A stretch of 64,000 nt of DNA from Gammaproteobacteria bacterium UBA2965 (GCA_002348385.1 DEBD01000037.1:196109-260108); one strand, 5' to 3'; numbered from the stretch's first letter, positions 42,278 to 51,748 are shown. The notes: a model not told the origin generated them from the sequence alone. Program-made: numbers and translations.

Positions 42278-43150
42278 TCATCGGTAATCCGGTTTAAACG
42301 TCACATGTCCATCCAACTGCTCATCAGGCTCCAGCACAAAGACACCATGGCCCGCCGTCCGCCGACTGAGCATATTAAAAGCATCGGTAACATTGCTCAC
42401 TGGCTCCAAGCAGAAGAAGTCCTCACCCCTGGGCACGTAGATCACCAGGTGGCCGAAAATCCCGCTGGCGCTCAGGGACATGGACGCATCCCATTCCGGC
42501 CATCGAACCACTAGATTTCCGACCCAGTCAGTGAACACATTATCGATCACCTGCCGGTTCAAGCGCACACCCCGAGCAAACTCTAGCCCATCAGGCAGGG
42601 GTATCCGACGCGTGGGCATCGAGCGCTCATCGGTCTCCCACATTTCGCCCACACCGGCTAGCACTTCCACCCCGTTCGTGCGCGCAAAGTATGGATGCAT
42701 CCCCAACCCTGCGGGCATGGGCTCGTGCGACAGATTGATAAGCACCATCTCCACCTTCAGAACGCCGTCAGATAGAACGAAGCGCTGCTCTGCCCGATAG
42801 GCCCAGGGCCAGTCCCCGCCCGATGGGTAGTCAAAGCTCAGCCGCGCTTGGGTATCATCGCAATACTCCAGCGTCCATGGGTTCTGCCAGCCGTGTCCAT
42901 GGATCGCGTGGGGTTCGGGCGGCAAATTGGGCGACAAGGCTACATCCCGGCCGGCAAAGGTAAATCGACCCTCATCGATACGGCTACAAAAAGGTACCAA
43001 GGGAAAAGCAGCCAGCTGCTCCCCCCTTGCCGGCAACAGCCAATGCAGCTCCCGATCTCTTAAGCGGGTGCAATAGCCCACCATAGCCCCACCTCTTTGA
43101 GGGCTCAGGCTAACCTGGGTATTGCCATCACGCAGGATCAACAGCTCCAT
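42278..43150 (-). CDS. Aldose 1-epimerase family protein
   Basis: 290 residues. The galactose mutarotase-like fold is shown by HAIHGHGWQNPWTLE (substrate His), MPAGLGMHPYFAR (catalytic acid His) and FFCLEPVSNVTDAFN (catalytic-base Glu). The enzyme interconverts anomers of free sugars or related compounds. It stands alone, divergent from the MDR oxidoreductase gene, with an intergenic region of 80 bp. The sugar is not determined. Confidence 0.9.
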   Translation of the reverse strand: MELLILRDGNTQVSLSPQRGGAMVGYCTRLRDRELHWLLPARGEQLAAFPLVPFCSRIDEGRFTFAGRDVALSPNLPPEPHAIHGHGWQNPWTLEYCDDTQARLSFDYPSGGDWPWAYRAEQRFVLSDGVLKVEMVLINLSHEPMPAGLGMHPYFARTNGVEVLAGVGEMWETDERSMPTRRIPLPDGLEFARGVRLNRQVIDNVFTDWVGNLVVRWPEWDASMSLSASGIFGHLVIYVPRGEDFFCLEPVSNVTDAFNMLSRRTAGHGVFVLEPDEQLDGHVTFKPDYR

Positions 43151-43230
43151 GACTACATTATGGAGGTTGGTTTCCCGTGCGGGCCAGCCCCGCTAGACTG
43201 GCCAGCAGACCCAAGAACAACGAGTTTCGC

Positions 43231-44232
43231 ATGCCCAACAACCTGCAGGTTCTAATCGACAAATTGCCCACGGACAAGCTCACCGCCGACACGTACCGGC
43301 TAGCAGAGGCACCCGCCCCCGTGCCCGAAGACGGTGAGGTGCTGGTGAAAACTACCTCGTTCGCCATCACCGCGGGCACGCGTGCCGGCCTGCAAGGGAG
43401 CGCCAGTTACGCGGGCGCCCCCAGAACAGGGGTGGTAATGAATGGCACGGGGGTCGGAGAAGTAGCCGCGAGCAATCACCCGGACTTCGCCGTGGGGGAT
43501 GCGGTATCAGCACCCACCGGCTGGCAAATCTATTCCACCCATGCCGGGGCAGCGCTCACCAGGATCCCGCCAGATCATGAACCCGTGGACTATCTGGGAC
43601 CGTTGGGCGTGAACGGACTCACCGCGTATTTCGGTCTGTTCGAAGTGGGCCGGCCCATTCCCGATAACACGGTGATGATTTCCGCGGCCGCCGGTTCCGT
43701 GGGCCACATGGCAGGTCAGATGGCCCAACAGGTGCCTACACGGATAGTAGGGGTCTGCGGTAGTGACGCGAAGGCGCGCACGCTAATCGATCGCCTCGGT
43801 TTCGATTCCGTGGTGAACTACCGCGAGGACAATTTTCGCCAGGCCCTAAAAGAGGCCACGCCGAATGGTGTAGACGTTTACTTCGACAACACCGGGGGAG
43901 ACATATTGGGCTCAGCTTTGCGTCGCCTGAATGCAGGCGGGCGTATCGCCTGTTGTGGAGTGGTTTCGCAATACGACACCTCCAAACCCGAGCCGGGACC
44001 ACGAGGGATCCCCGGCTTGCTAATCAACAAGCGGATCAGCATGACCGGTTTCCTGGTGTTCGATTTCGCCCATCAATATGAGGACGCTCGCAGGCAGATC
44101 GCGCAGTGGCTGGCCGATGGGACACTCAAGCATCTCACCGACGATGTTAACGGCCTGGAAGCTGCACCCCAGGCTTTCGTCGACTTGCTTGCAGGAGGCA
44201 ACGTGGGCACCCGGGTGGTCCACATCAACTAG
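43231..44232 (+). CDS. NADPH-dependent MDR oxidoreductase (2-alkenal/prostaglandin reductase type)
   Basis: 333 residues from ATG 43231. The MDR family without zinc is indicated by the absence of structural Cys clusters and by ISAAAGSVGHMAGQMAQQVP (NADPH site). VYFDNTGGDILGSALRRLNA, GRIACCGVVSQYD and GFLVFDFAHQYEDARRQIAQ are the typical PTGR/CurA-like blocks. The enzyme reduces alpha,beta-unsaturated aldehydes or ketones. A GTG at 43177 with GGAGG 10 nt upstream is an alternative start that adds 18 residues. Confidence 0.88.
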   Translation: MPNNLQVLIDKLPTDKLTADTYRLAEAPAPVPEDGEVLVKTTSFAITAGTRAGLQGSASYAGAPRTGVVMNGTGVGEVAASNHPDFAVGDAVSAPTGWQIYSTHAGAALTRIPPDHEPVDYLGPLGVNGLTAYFGLFEVGRPIPDNTVMISAAAGSVGHMAGQMAQQVPTRIVGVCGSDAKARTLIDRLGFDSVVNYREDNFRQALKEATPNGVDVYFDNTGGDILGSALRRLNAGGRIACCGVVSQYDTSKPEPGPRGIPGLLINKRISMTGFLVFDFAHQYEDARRQIAQWLADGTLKHLTDDVNGLEAAPQAFVDLLAGGNVGTRVVHIN

Positions 44233-44306
44233 GCTACGCAGCGAAACTGCGAGCATAGCCGGAGAAAGCGACAAGGAAGGCACAGCATGCGCAACGCGCT
44301 CGCTAA

Positions 44307-46097
44307 TCAGACAGCCGCAAAAGCAGCGTCAATCTCCGCCTGATATTTCTCCATGACCTTGGCACGCTTGATCTTCAGCGTCGGCGTCAGCAGACCATTG
44401 TCGGTGGTGAATTCCTCATCCACCACAACCACGGCTTTGGGTTTCTCAAAGCCTTTGAAGTCCGCAGCCAAGCGTTCTACTTCCGAAGATATGAGACTGT
44501 GCACATCCGGACTCTCACTGGCCCTGCCAACTTCACGCCCATGGTCCTGCGCCCACTCCGCAAGCGCCTCCTCTGCAGGCACCACCAGCACCATGTTGAA
44601 CGGCCTGTTAGTCCCTTCAAGCATCACGTGGGCAATGTACGGTGAGAGCTTCAGGCGCTCTTCCAGCGGCGCCGGCATCACATAGCGGCCATTCTCCAGC
44701 TTGTACTGCTCCTTGATACGGCCACCGATGTAGAGATAACCATCATCGTCCAGCCACCCCGTGTCTCCCGTACGCAGCCCACCACGATCGGTAAACACGT
44801 TGGCCTGTTCCTCAGGGCGATTGTGATAGCCCTGCATCACGTTGGGCCCGCGCACGATGATCTCCCCCTGATCCAGCGCTTCGGTGGCAGCAGCATCGAT
44901 CTCCACGGTCACCCCTGGGATCGGCTTACCGACGCTACCCAGCTTGCGGTGACCAGGGTAATTGGTGGACACGATGGGGCTGGTCTCGGACAGGCCGTAG
45001 CCTTCGTAGACCATTATGCCCAGGGCGTCGATAAAGCTCGCCACCTCCGGTGAGAGCGCCGCGCTGCCACTCAGAGCGTAACGAAGGCGGCCGCCGAAGC
45101 GTGCCCGCACCTTGTTGAAAACCAGCTTGTCCGAAATGGCGAAAGCCAACCGATCCCCCAGACTCAACGGATCGCCGCTCACTTGCCGCTCCGCGGCGGC
45201 GATGCCTCGGTTCACGAGGTTTTGGACCACCTGGGGACGCTCGCGAATCTGCGCCGTCACCGCGTCGTAAATTCGATTGAAGATACGCGGCACGGCAAGC
45301 AGCACCGTGGGCTGCACATGAGGAAGGTTCTCCACCAGATTGGGGACCTCGTCGTTCAGGCCCATGGCCACGCCCAGACTCGCCAGCAGGTGCAGCTCGC
45401 AGGTCTGCCCGAAGGAATGCGCCCAGGGCAGAAACGACAACGAACGGTCGTCTCCACTCAAGGGCAACAGCGGCTGAACCGCATTGATGTTGGAGACGAT
45501 ATTGCCGTGGGATAGCTTGACCCCTTTCGGGTCTCCGGTGGTCCCTGATGTATAGATGAAACCGGCCAGCTCCTCGGGAGCGGGGAACTCCGGAGCAACC
45601 GGCGTACCGGCACTGGACAGGAACGACTGCCAGGACTGCGGGTGGTCAGAGGGCAGGTCGAAGCACACCACGTGCTCCAGCGCCGGGCAGCCATCCACTT
45701 GCCCGGCCAACCCACGCAGTGACTCAAAAATCTCGGCGCTGGCGCAGAAAACCAGCTGGGCGCTGCAATCGTTAAGAATGAAGCGCCACTCCTTCACCCC
45801 CTGGGCTTGATACATGGGCACATAACACGCGCGCCGACCGTATGTCGCGTATGCGGCGGCCGCCCACTCGGGACGGTTGTCCGCCACCACGGCTACCACC
45901 CCACCCGCGCCGATCCCGTGCCCGGCCAGTGCCGCCCGACAAGCATCCACGTCGCCAGCAAGGTCGCCGTAAGTCATCCAGCGCCATCCATCAGGCTCTT
46001 TGACACCGAACAGTTGCCGCTCGGAATAGGCCTCGCTGCTGCGCTGCCACAACTCTGCCAGGTTCCCGTAGCCGTCTGCGCGGTCTGTTTCGCTCAT
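44307..46097 (-). CDS. Long-chain acyl-CoA synthetase (AMP-binding)
   Basis: 596 residues. The AMP-binding loop is YTSGTTGDPKGVKLSHGNIV, the A5 motif is YGLSETSPIVS, and TGWLDDDGYLYIGGRIKEQY holds the A7/A8 core. VMPAPLEERLKLSPYIAHVM follows as in long FACS proteins. This is the eukaryote-like long-chain ligase type, with an inserted lid region and C-terminal extension. It activates fatty acids to CoA thioesters, probably at the inner face of the membrane. The thioesterase gene lies 10 bp downstream of its start, upstream in the same direction, so they are likely co-transcribed. Confidence 0.92.
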   Translation of the reverse strand: MSETDRADGYGNLAELWQRSSEAYSERQLFGVKEPDGWRWMTYGDLAGDVDACRAALAGHGIGAGGVVAVVADNRPEWAAAAYATYGRRACYVPMYQAQGVKEWRFILNDCSAQLVFCASAEIFESLRGLAGQVDGCPALEHVVCFDLPSDHPQSWQSFLSSAGTPVAPEFPAPEELAGFIYTSGTTGDPKGVKLSHGNIVSNINAVQPLLPLSGDDRSLSFLPWAHSFGQTCELHLLASLGVAMGLNDEVPNLVENLPHVQPTVLLAVPRIFNRIYDAVTAQIRERPQVVQNLVNRGIAAAERQVSGDPLSLGDRLAFAISDKLVFNKVRARFGGRLRYALSGSAALSPEVASFIDALGIMVYEGYGLSETSPIVSTNYPGHRKLGSVGKPIPGVTVEIDAAATEALDQGEIIVRGPNVMQGYHNRPEEQANVFTDRGGLRTGDTGWLDDDGYLYIGGRIKEQYKLENGRYVMPAPLEERLKLSPYIAHVMLEGTNRPFNMVLVVPAEEALAEWAQDHGREVGRASESPDVHSLISSEVERLAADFKGFEKPKAVVVVDEEFTTDNGLLTPTLKIKRAKVMEKYQAEIDAAFAAV

Positions 46098-46107
46098 CCT
46101 CTATCTC

Positions 46108-47028
46108 CTATATCAACCCCGGGTGGCTGCGTGCCAGCAGCTCCTGGCGCATGGCCGGCGGGAAGTCGCACGCGCGACGTGCAACCAGGTCGAGTCCGAT
46201 TCCCACCTCATCCAGCACAGCCAGCAGCCTGCCCGACGCGGCATCGAAGCTCCAATGCCGGAAACGCATGATTTTGCGACCGACATCGGCGATGGCGGTG
46301 TAGGTCTGCACCGCCTCCCCGGTGCGCGGCACGTCAACGAGCAGATGGCGCGCTTCCAGGGTGGCTATGGACACGTTGTCGTGGGAAAACCAGCCCTCCT
46401 CGGCCTCTTCATGGTTCGCCTCGCGTTTGGGCGGAGTGTCGGCAAAGGCCAGCCAGGGTGCGCCAGCGAGGTCCATCCAGCCGTCGGCGGTGCTCAATGC
46501 AGGCGTCACCTCATAACCCTCAAAGCGTGCCTCGATATTGTGCGCCGCCATATCGGCGGTTGTGAGATCACGCCGCACGGAATCCTGCGGCAGGCTGCGC
46601 GGCTCGCCGTGGGCGGGCCGCTCGGTAAGCAGCGTGTGCGCTCCAGCAACGACAGCCTCGGGAAAAGCAATAGGCGCAAGATCCCCGGCGGCCACCAGGC
46701 ATGCCTCTTTGCAGAACGTAGCCGCCAGGTCCCCGGAATTGATGTTGTACAGTTCCAGGTACGCCCGAATGCATTCGGGTTGCGCCGACAGCACGCCGCC
46801 CCGCACGGCAATGGGCGCGTCCAGGTGCTGCTCGCGACGAAATCGGGTGTGACAGTCCGGCTGCAGCAGCCGGGCTCCCAGCCCATCCAGCGCATCGGCA
46901 TCCAGGCCGGCATCTGCCAGCAAGGCGTGCATAGCCGCTGCGGCGTGGCGGGCGTATACACGCACATTCATATGGCCCAGATCGTCGATATCGGCAGATT
47001 GGACCCGCGCGCGATGGTACGTGTGCAT
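46108..47028 (-). CDS. Tandem hot-dog acyl-CoA thioesterase-like protein
   Basis: 306 residues from ATG 47028. The N-terminal hot-dog module has VQSADIDDLGHMNVRVYARH, with Asp and His as in the 4-hydroxybenzoyl-CoA thioesterase family, and TRFRREQHLDAPIAVRGGVL. The second module includes SHDNVSIATLEARHLLVDVP, RTGEAVQTYTAIADVGRKIM and GIGLDLVARRACDFPP. It probably hydrolyses acyl-CoA. It sits directly before the acyl-CoA synthetase gene, so the two may regulate the same acyl pool. It diverges from the SDR gene, 112 bp away. Confidence 0.8.
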   Translation of the reverse strand: MHTYHRARVQSADIDDLGHMNVRVYARHAAAAMHALLADAGLDADALDGLGARLLQPDCHTRFRREQHLDAPIAVRGGVLSAQPECIRAYLELYNINSGDLAATFCKEACLVAAGDLAPIAFPEAVVAGAHTLLTERPAHGEPRSLPQDSVRRDLTTADMAAHNIEARFEGYEVTPALSTADGWMDLAGAPWLAFADTPPKREANHEEAEEGWFSHDNVSIATLEARHLLVDVPRTGEAVQTYTAIADVGRKIMRFRHWSFDAASGRLLAVLDEVGIGLDLVARRACDFPPAMRQELLARSHPGLI

Positions 47029-47140
47029 GGCCCAAGCGTTGCATGCAGAGCCACCAAATAGCAAGAATTCGGCCGCCGATGAAGGTAGCATTAGCGTTCC
47101 AGGACGCCTTACAACAACACGAAAAGGGAAGGAATCTGCT

Positions 47141-47899
47141 ATGGATCTTCAACTCCAGGGCCGCCGGGCTTTAATCACCGGCGCAACCAAGGGCATCGGC
47201 CGCGCCATTGCCGAGAGCTTTGCCAGCGAGGGCGCCAACGTCGCCATCTGCGCGCGCAACCAGGAAGAACTCGACGCCGCAGTCGCTGAACTGGAAAGCA
47301 AAGGGATCACTGCCTGCGGACAGGCAGTGGACGTAAACGACGGCGACGCCCTGAAAGGGTTCGTGGATGCCGCAGCTGAGGCGCTGGGGGGATTGGATTG
47401 CATCGTCTCCAATGTCACCGGTGGCGGCGGACAGGGCGATGAGGCCTGGCGTGCCAAATTCGAAGGTGACGTGCTGGGTACCGTGCGGCTGGTGGAGGCT
47501 GCGCTCCCGCACCTCGAAAAGTCGGACAACGCCAGCATCGTCATGATCTCTACCACCGCAGCGCTGGAGAAATTCATGAATGCCGGGCCCTACAACGCCA
47601 TGAAGGCCGCGCTCATCCAATACTCCGGCGCGCTGTCTCAGGACGTAGCACCCAAGGGAATTCGCGTGAACACCATCAGTCCCGGCCCGATCTTCATCGA
47701 TGGCGGCGCCTGGGACAACATCAAGCAGAACATGACGCCGTTTTACGACGCGACCCTGGCCGATATCCCCATCGGTCGCATGGGCAAGGCTGAAGAGATC
47801 GCCGACCAGGTGGTCTTCCTGGCGAGCCCGCGCGGTGCATTCACCACCGGCACCAACATCGTCATCGATGGCGGCCTGACCAAACGCATTCAATTCTGA
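47141..47899 (+). CDS. Short-chain dehydrogenase/reductase (SDR)
   Basis: 252 residues from ATG 47141, preceded by AAGGGAAGGA. The motifs are TGATKGIGRAIAESFASEG (cofactor) and ICARN (suggesting NADPH). SIVMISTTAALEKFMNAGPY holds the catalytic Ser and Tyr with K four residues on (YNAMK). NTISPGPIFIDGGAW is the PG motif. It is the first of a three-gene run with a glutathione peroxidase (11 bp later) and a P450. It is an alcohol/ketone oxidoreductase of unknown specificity. Confidence 0.92.
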   Translation: MDLQLQGRRALITGATKGIGRAIAESFASEGANVAICARNQEELDAAVAELESKGITACGQAVDVNDGDALKGFVDAAAEALGGLDCIVSNVTGGGGQGDEAWRAKFEGDVLGTVRLVEAALPHLEKSDNASIVMISTTAALEKFMNAGPYNAMKAALIQYSGALSQDVAPKGIRVNTISPGPIFIDGGAWDNIKQNMTPFYDATLADIPIGRMGKAEEIADQVVFLASPRGAFTTGTNIVIDGGLTKRIQF

Positions 47900-47910
47900 G
47901 GAGCCAGACT

Positions 47911-48453
47911 ATGAGCGATCTATACGATATTGCCGTAGACAAGATCGACGGCACCGCCACCAACCTGGGGGAACACGCCGGCGAGGTACTGCTGGTGGTC
48001 AACGTGGCCTCGAAGTGCGGGCTGACACCGCAGTACGAGGGCCTCGAGGCACTGCACGAGCAGTATCGCGACCAGAAGTTCTCCGTGCTCGGCTTCCCCG
48101 CCAACGACTTCGCTGGCCAGGAGCCGGGCAGCAACGAGGAGATCCAGGAGTTCTGCAGCAGTACCTACGGAGTGGATTTTCCGCTCTACAGCAAGATCCC
48201 GGTTACCGGCCCGGACAAGCATCCCCTGTACGCTCACCTCACCACTGCCGAGCCTAACGCGGAAAATCGCGAAAGCATGGAGGAGATGCTGCGCGGTTAC
48301 GACATGGAGCCCACACAGCGCCCGGAGGTACTGTGGAACTTCGAGAAGTTCCTCATCGACCGCAATGGCAACGTGGCCGGTCGCTTCGCGCCCGATACGG
48401 CACCCGATGCAGCCAATCTGGTGGAGGCGATAGAAGCCGAAATCGCCAAGTGA
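47911..48453 (+). CDS. Glutathione peroxidase family protein (Cys form)
   Basis: 180 residues. The peroxidatic residue is C36 in NVASKCGLTPQYEGLEAL, so this member uses Cys and not selenocysteine. LGFPANDFAGQEPGSNEEIQ supplies the Gln and VLWNFEKFLIDRNGNVAGRF the Trp and Asn of the catalytic tetrad. It reduces hydroperoxides using glutathione or thioredoxin. It is 11 bp after the SDR and 65 bp before a P450 in the same direction, so it could protect against lipid or terpenoid peroxides made in the pathway. Confidence 0.93.
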   Translation: MSDLYDIAVDKIDGTATNLGEHAGEVLLVVNVASKCGLTPQYEGLEALHEQYRDQKFSVLGFPANDFAGQEPGSNEEIQEFCSSTYGVDFPLYSKIPVTGPDKHPLYAHLTTAEPNAENRESMEEMLRGYDMEPTQRPEVLWNFEKFLIDRNGNVAGRFAPDTAPDAANLVEAIEAEIAK

Positions 48454-48518
48454 GCCAGCGCGCTCGGTGGCCGGCGGCTTGCCGCCAGCCGCCGAGCCGC
48501 CCATTCCAGGAGTAATTC

Positions 48519-49778
48519 ATGGCAGCCAAGCCCCAACTCGATCCCACGCTCTTCAGCCACACCTACGCTGACAACCCCTACCCCACTTTGAAAGTGCTGC
48601 GTGATGAGCATCCCGTGTGCCAGATGCCAGGCACCGACACGTGGATGGTTACGCGCTATGAAGATGTGGTGGCCTGCTTCAAGGACACGGAAAACTTCTC
48701 CGCCTCGCCCAACGGCCTGTCCATTGGCGCGGTGTTCGGCCCAACACTCATGGAGTACGACGGCGAGGATCACACTAAGCTCCGAAACATCGTCGCGCCG
48801 GAGTTCGTCGGCATGAAGCAGAAAGCGTTGCTGCCCGTCATCTCGCGCAACACCATGGCGCTGATCGAAAAGTTCACGGCCAGCCAAGCCCGGCGCATCG
48901 CCGAAAAGGCAGCAGGCGCAGGTGAGATCGACATCGTGGACGATTTCGCTACCCGGTTGCCGCTGAACGTGATTCTGGATGTGTTGGACTTGCCTCAGGA
49001 AGCCCACGAGATGTTTCATGATTGGTATCCCGCCATGATGAACGGCATCAACGGCGACCCGGAACTGCGCCTCAAAGGTCGGCAGGCCAACGCCGAGTAC
49101 CACGACTATCTGGATCCGCTGATCGAGGCACGCGCGGTAAACCCGGGCGACGACCTGCTCTCCCGCCTGTCTATCGCCGAGGTGGACGGCCAGACCATGA
49201 CCAAGGACGAGATCAAGTCTTTCGCCAGCCTTATCCTGGTGGCAGGCGCGGAAACTACCGACAAAGCCATCGCCAATCTGTGGTATCAGCTGCTGGCCAA
49301 CCCGGACCAGTGGGAGGCGGTGCAGGCCGACCCGGAGCTGCTCGATCGCGCCTTCACCGAGATGATGCGCATTCACCCCCCTGCCGGCGGCCAGATGCGA
49401 CGCGCCATCCGCGACGTGCACCTGCACGGAGAGGTCATTCCGGAAGGCGCTTTGGTTAGTCTGTCCATCTATGGCGCCAACCACGACGAGCGGGTGTTCA
49501 AGGACCCGGAGCGGTTCGACATCTTTCGCGACGATCTTTACTTCGGCCGGGATCTGCGCGGCGGTTATCACGAGGACGGTAAGGCCGGGCACCTTGGCTT
49601 CGGATTAGGCAAGCATTTTTGCGTGGGCTATCAGCTCGCCCGAGCCGAAACCGTCATCGGCACCCAGGAGCTGATGAAAGTGATCAAGAACCCGCGCTTC
49701 AAACCGGGATCAAACCCCACACCCATCGCGATACGGATCGAGCCGTGGAGCCTGCCTCTGGAGTTCGACACGCCCTAG
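48519..49778 (+). CDS. Cytochrome P450
   Basis: 419 residues. The I-helix is AGAETTDKA (242-250), ExxR is EMMR (281-284), and the haem loop FGLGKHFCVGYQLAR has Cys at 368. Unusually for the K-helix region, the following segment is PPAGGQMRRAIRDV. AGGAGT lies before ATG 48519. It is the third P450 in the window and forms a run with an SDR and a glutathione peroxidase. No ferredoxin or reductase is linked. The substrate is unknown. Confidence 0.93.
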   Translation: MAAKPQLDPTLFSHTYADNPYPTLKVLRDEHPVCQMPGTDTWMVTRYEDVVACFKDTENFSASPNGLSIGAVFGPTLMEYDGEDHTKLRNIVAPEFVGMKQKALLPVISRNTMALIEKFTASQARRIAEKAAGAGEIDIVDDFATRLPLNVILDVLDLPQEAHEMFHDWYPAMMNGINGDPELRLKGRQANAEYHDYLDPLIEARAVNPGDDLLSRLSIAEVDGQTMTKDEIKSFASLILVAGAETTDKAIANLWYQLLANPDQWEAVQADPELLDRAFTEMMRIHPPAGGQMRRAIRDVHLHGEVIPEGALVSLSIYGANHDERVFKDPERFDIFRDDLYFGRDLRGGYHEDGKAGHLGFGLGKHFCVGYQLARAETVIGTQELMKVIKNPRFKPGSNPTPIAIRIEPWSLPLEFDTP

Positions 49779-49903
49779 CGGCTTTGCGGCGACGAACCAG
49801 GCTCTACAAGCTTTCGCCATGCTCGACGTTGCTGGAACCCACATCGAGCTGATCGACTGAGCAATGCGCCGATGTTCGAGACCCGTTGTCGAACGGGCTC
49901 GTT

Positions 49904-51193
49904 CTAACGCCCGAGGCGGTAGCGCAATCCGAGCAGCAGCAGATGAGCGCTATGCTCAGTGTCCCATTCGCTTTGCAAGGCCGTCGGCGGGCTTTCTAGG
50001 GTAACGGAGGGCGCCCACCAGTACCGGTAATTGAAACTCGCCGTGAGGCGCTCGCTGACGCGCGCGGAGACGCCAAGCAGCGCCTGCACGGACACTGTTG
50101 AGTCCGAGTCGTCCACGTACAGACTCGACGTGCCGCCTTCGCGCAGCGTTATATCGTAATCGATCCAGGTGTAGCCGACACCGATGCCGGCATAGGGCTG
50201 CAGCACAGCGCCGCCGGCAAAGTCGTAGATCAGATTTACGCCCAGGTTCACCGTCTCTGCCTGACCGCTCGAGCGCGCTTCGCCGCGCACGCTGCCGAAG
50301 TCCACTACATCCGAATCGTTTTCCCACCGGTACAGCTCGAGCTCGGCCCGCCAGCCGCGCCCTGTGGCCCCCTCGCTGGCATAGCCGACAGCGAGCGCCA
50401 GCGCACCACCCAGATCAAAGGCATCGAAGTTTGTGTCACGCAGTCCATCTTCGATGTCCGAGTCCTCGGCCGCCACCGCGCCCAGACGCAGCTCCGTATA
50501 CCAACGTGCGTGGGAGTGCGCCGGGCCGCGCTGTATGCGTTCACGCGCTTTGAATGCATAACGCAAACTCAGGCTCGCCTGATGGATGGGGTGGTCTGTC
50601 TCGAACGACTCGCCCATTTCCCCGACCAGGTTAAGCTTGGCGTTGCGCCAATAACGATAATCCAGATCGAGTCGAAATCGTCGTCCCAGGGGTGCACCGA
50701 CGCCAATGATCCCCTGGTAGGCAAAGCTCGTGCCGCTGTCATCCAACACCAGCATGTCGGCAAAAGCGTCATTGATTGCGTAGCTCACCTTCGCAAATCC
50801 CACGCCAACACCAACGTATGGTCGCAGAACAGCCCAACGGAATTCGTACAGCGCGTTCAACATCAGACTCGAAACGTCGGTGGTGTCGTTGTTGTCGTTA
50901 TTCACGATACCGCGCGCATCGTCGAACTCGAGGATCTCCAGGTCGTTTGTCCGATACGCGCCTTCCAATTCCAGCCGCCAGCCGTTGTCGAAAGCATAGC
51001 CGGCGGTCACCTGAGCAGCTCGAAAGCCCAAGTCGTAATCGATAAGCACAGGTGTTTCGTCAACGCTCTCGTTGGCGGAATAAGTGATCCCAACGCCAAC
51101 GCCCAGGTACCCGCCCGCCATTGCTGCAGGTGCGGTAGCAAGCGCCATTACTCCTACCAGCCGCACCAGACGCCGCTTCGCCGTCTCTGTCAT
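49904..51193 (-). CDS. Outer-membrane double beta-barrel protein (OmpW/OmpA-like repeats)
   Basis: 429 residues from ATG 51193, with a signal peptide ending in APAAMA. Two homologous halves follow. The first has GVGVGITYSANESVDETPVL, WRLELEGAYRTNDLEILEFD, LRPYVGVGVGFAKVSYAIND and DYRYW. The second has WYTELRLGAVAAEDSDIEDG, WRAELELYRWENDSDVVDFG, LQPYAGIGVGYTWIDYD and NYRYWW. It ends LGLRYRLGR. It has the same architecture and near-equal length as the protein at 8778-10100, and the VVDFG/LVDFG block before the ANVI/VNLI strand is shared. It is an outer-membrane protein of unknown function. Confidence 0.82.
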   Translation of the reverse strand: MTETAKRRLVRLVGVMALATAPAAMAGGYLGVGVGITYSANESVDETPVLIDYDLGFRAAQVTAGYAFDNGWRLELEGAYRTNDLEILEFDDARGIVNNDNNDTTDVSSLMLNALYEFRWAVLRPYVGVGVGFAKVSYAINDAFADMLVLDDSGTSFAYQGIIGVGAPLGRRFRLDLDYRYWRNAKLNLVGEMGESFETDHPIHQASLSLRYAFKARERIQRGPAHSHARWYTELRLGAVAAEDSDIEDGLRDTNFDAFDLGGALALAVGYASEGATGRGWRAELELYRWENDSDVVDFGSVRGEARSSGQAETVNLGVNLIYDFAGGAVLQPYAGIGVGYTWIDYDITLREGGTSSLYVDDSDSTVSVQALLGVSARVSERLTASFNYRYWWAPSVTLESPPTALQSEWDTEHSAHLLLLGLRYRLGR

Positions 51194-51319
51194 TGGCCTT
51201 CGCGCCAAGCCATCAAAACGCACGCAAGTCTACACGAGCGTCGCCGGGGTCACCGCACGCGCACTGGTAAATCTGCGCAGCCGCGATTAGCATCGGCCGC
51301 GAATTCAAGGCGCGCCAGC

Positions 51320-51748
51320 GTGGACAATCAACCGTCATCGACTTCACTGCCACAAGGCATTCCAGCGGATGCGCTGTCGTTTGACTTCGTACGCAGCCGC
51401 GGCGCCGGTGGGCAGCACGTCAACAAGGTGTCTACCGCCGTAGTGTTGCGCCTGAACGTGGCAGATACCGACCTGGCCGAACCCACCAAAGCTCGCCTGC
51501 TGCGCCTGGCCGGCGCACGGGCAAATAAATCCGGCGAGGTGGTGATCAAAGCCGACCGTCGGCGCACCCAGGCACGTAATCGCGCCGACGCCTTGGCGCG
51601 CCTGGCAGACCTGGTGGAGCAGGCCCGTCACGTGCCCAAGCGCCGCCGCAAAACGCGCGTGAGCGCAGCCGTGAAACGCCGGCGTCTGGACAATAAAGGG
51701 CGGCGCGGCGCGCTGAAAAAGCTGCGCACGGACCCGTCGCGGGACTAA
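51320..51748 (+). CDS. arfB: Peptidyl-tRNA hydrolase ArfB (YaeJ-like ribosome rescue factor)
   Basis: 142 residues from GTG 51320; the open frame upstream has no family similarity. The release-factor block is FDFVRSRGAGGQHVNKVSTA with the GGQ that hydrolyses peptidyl-tRNA. The C-terminus is highly basic (PKRRRKTRVSAAVKRRRLDN with KGRRGALKKLR), as required for ArfB to occupy the mRNA channel of stalled ribosomes. The length fits ArfB. It stands alone between the OMP gene and cytochrome b561. Confidence 0.92.
   Translation: MDNQPSSTSLPQGIPADALSFDFVRSRGAGGQHVNKVSTAVVLRLNVADTDLAEPTKARLLRLAGARANKSGEVVIKADRRRTQARNRADALARLADLVEQARHVPKRRRKTRVSAAVKRRRLDNKGRRGALKKLRTDPSRD

Noticed and set aside
48297..49592. 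431-codon open frame on the minus strand opposite the third P450
   Set aside because: The plus-strand P450 has all family motifs and its own Shine-Dalgarno site; the antisense frame has low-complexity, non-homologous sequence and is a G+C-driven shadow.
50510..51319. Long upstream extension of the ArfB frame
   Set aside because: The extension overlaps the outer-membrane protein gene on the other strand and has no release-factor similarity; GTG 51320 is the suitable start.
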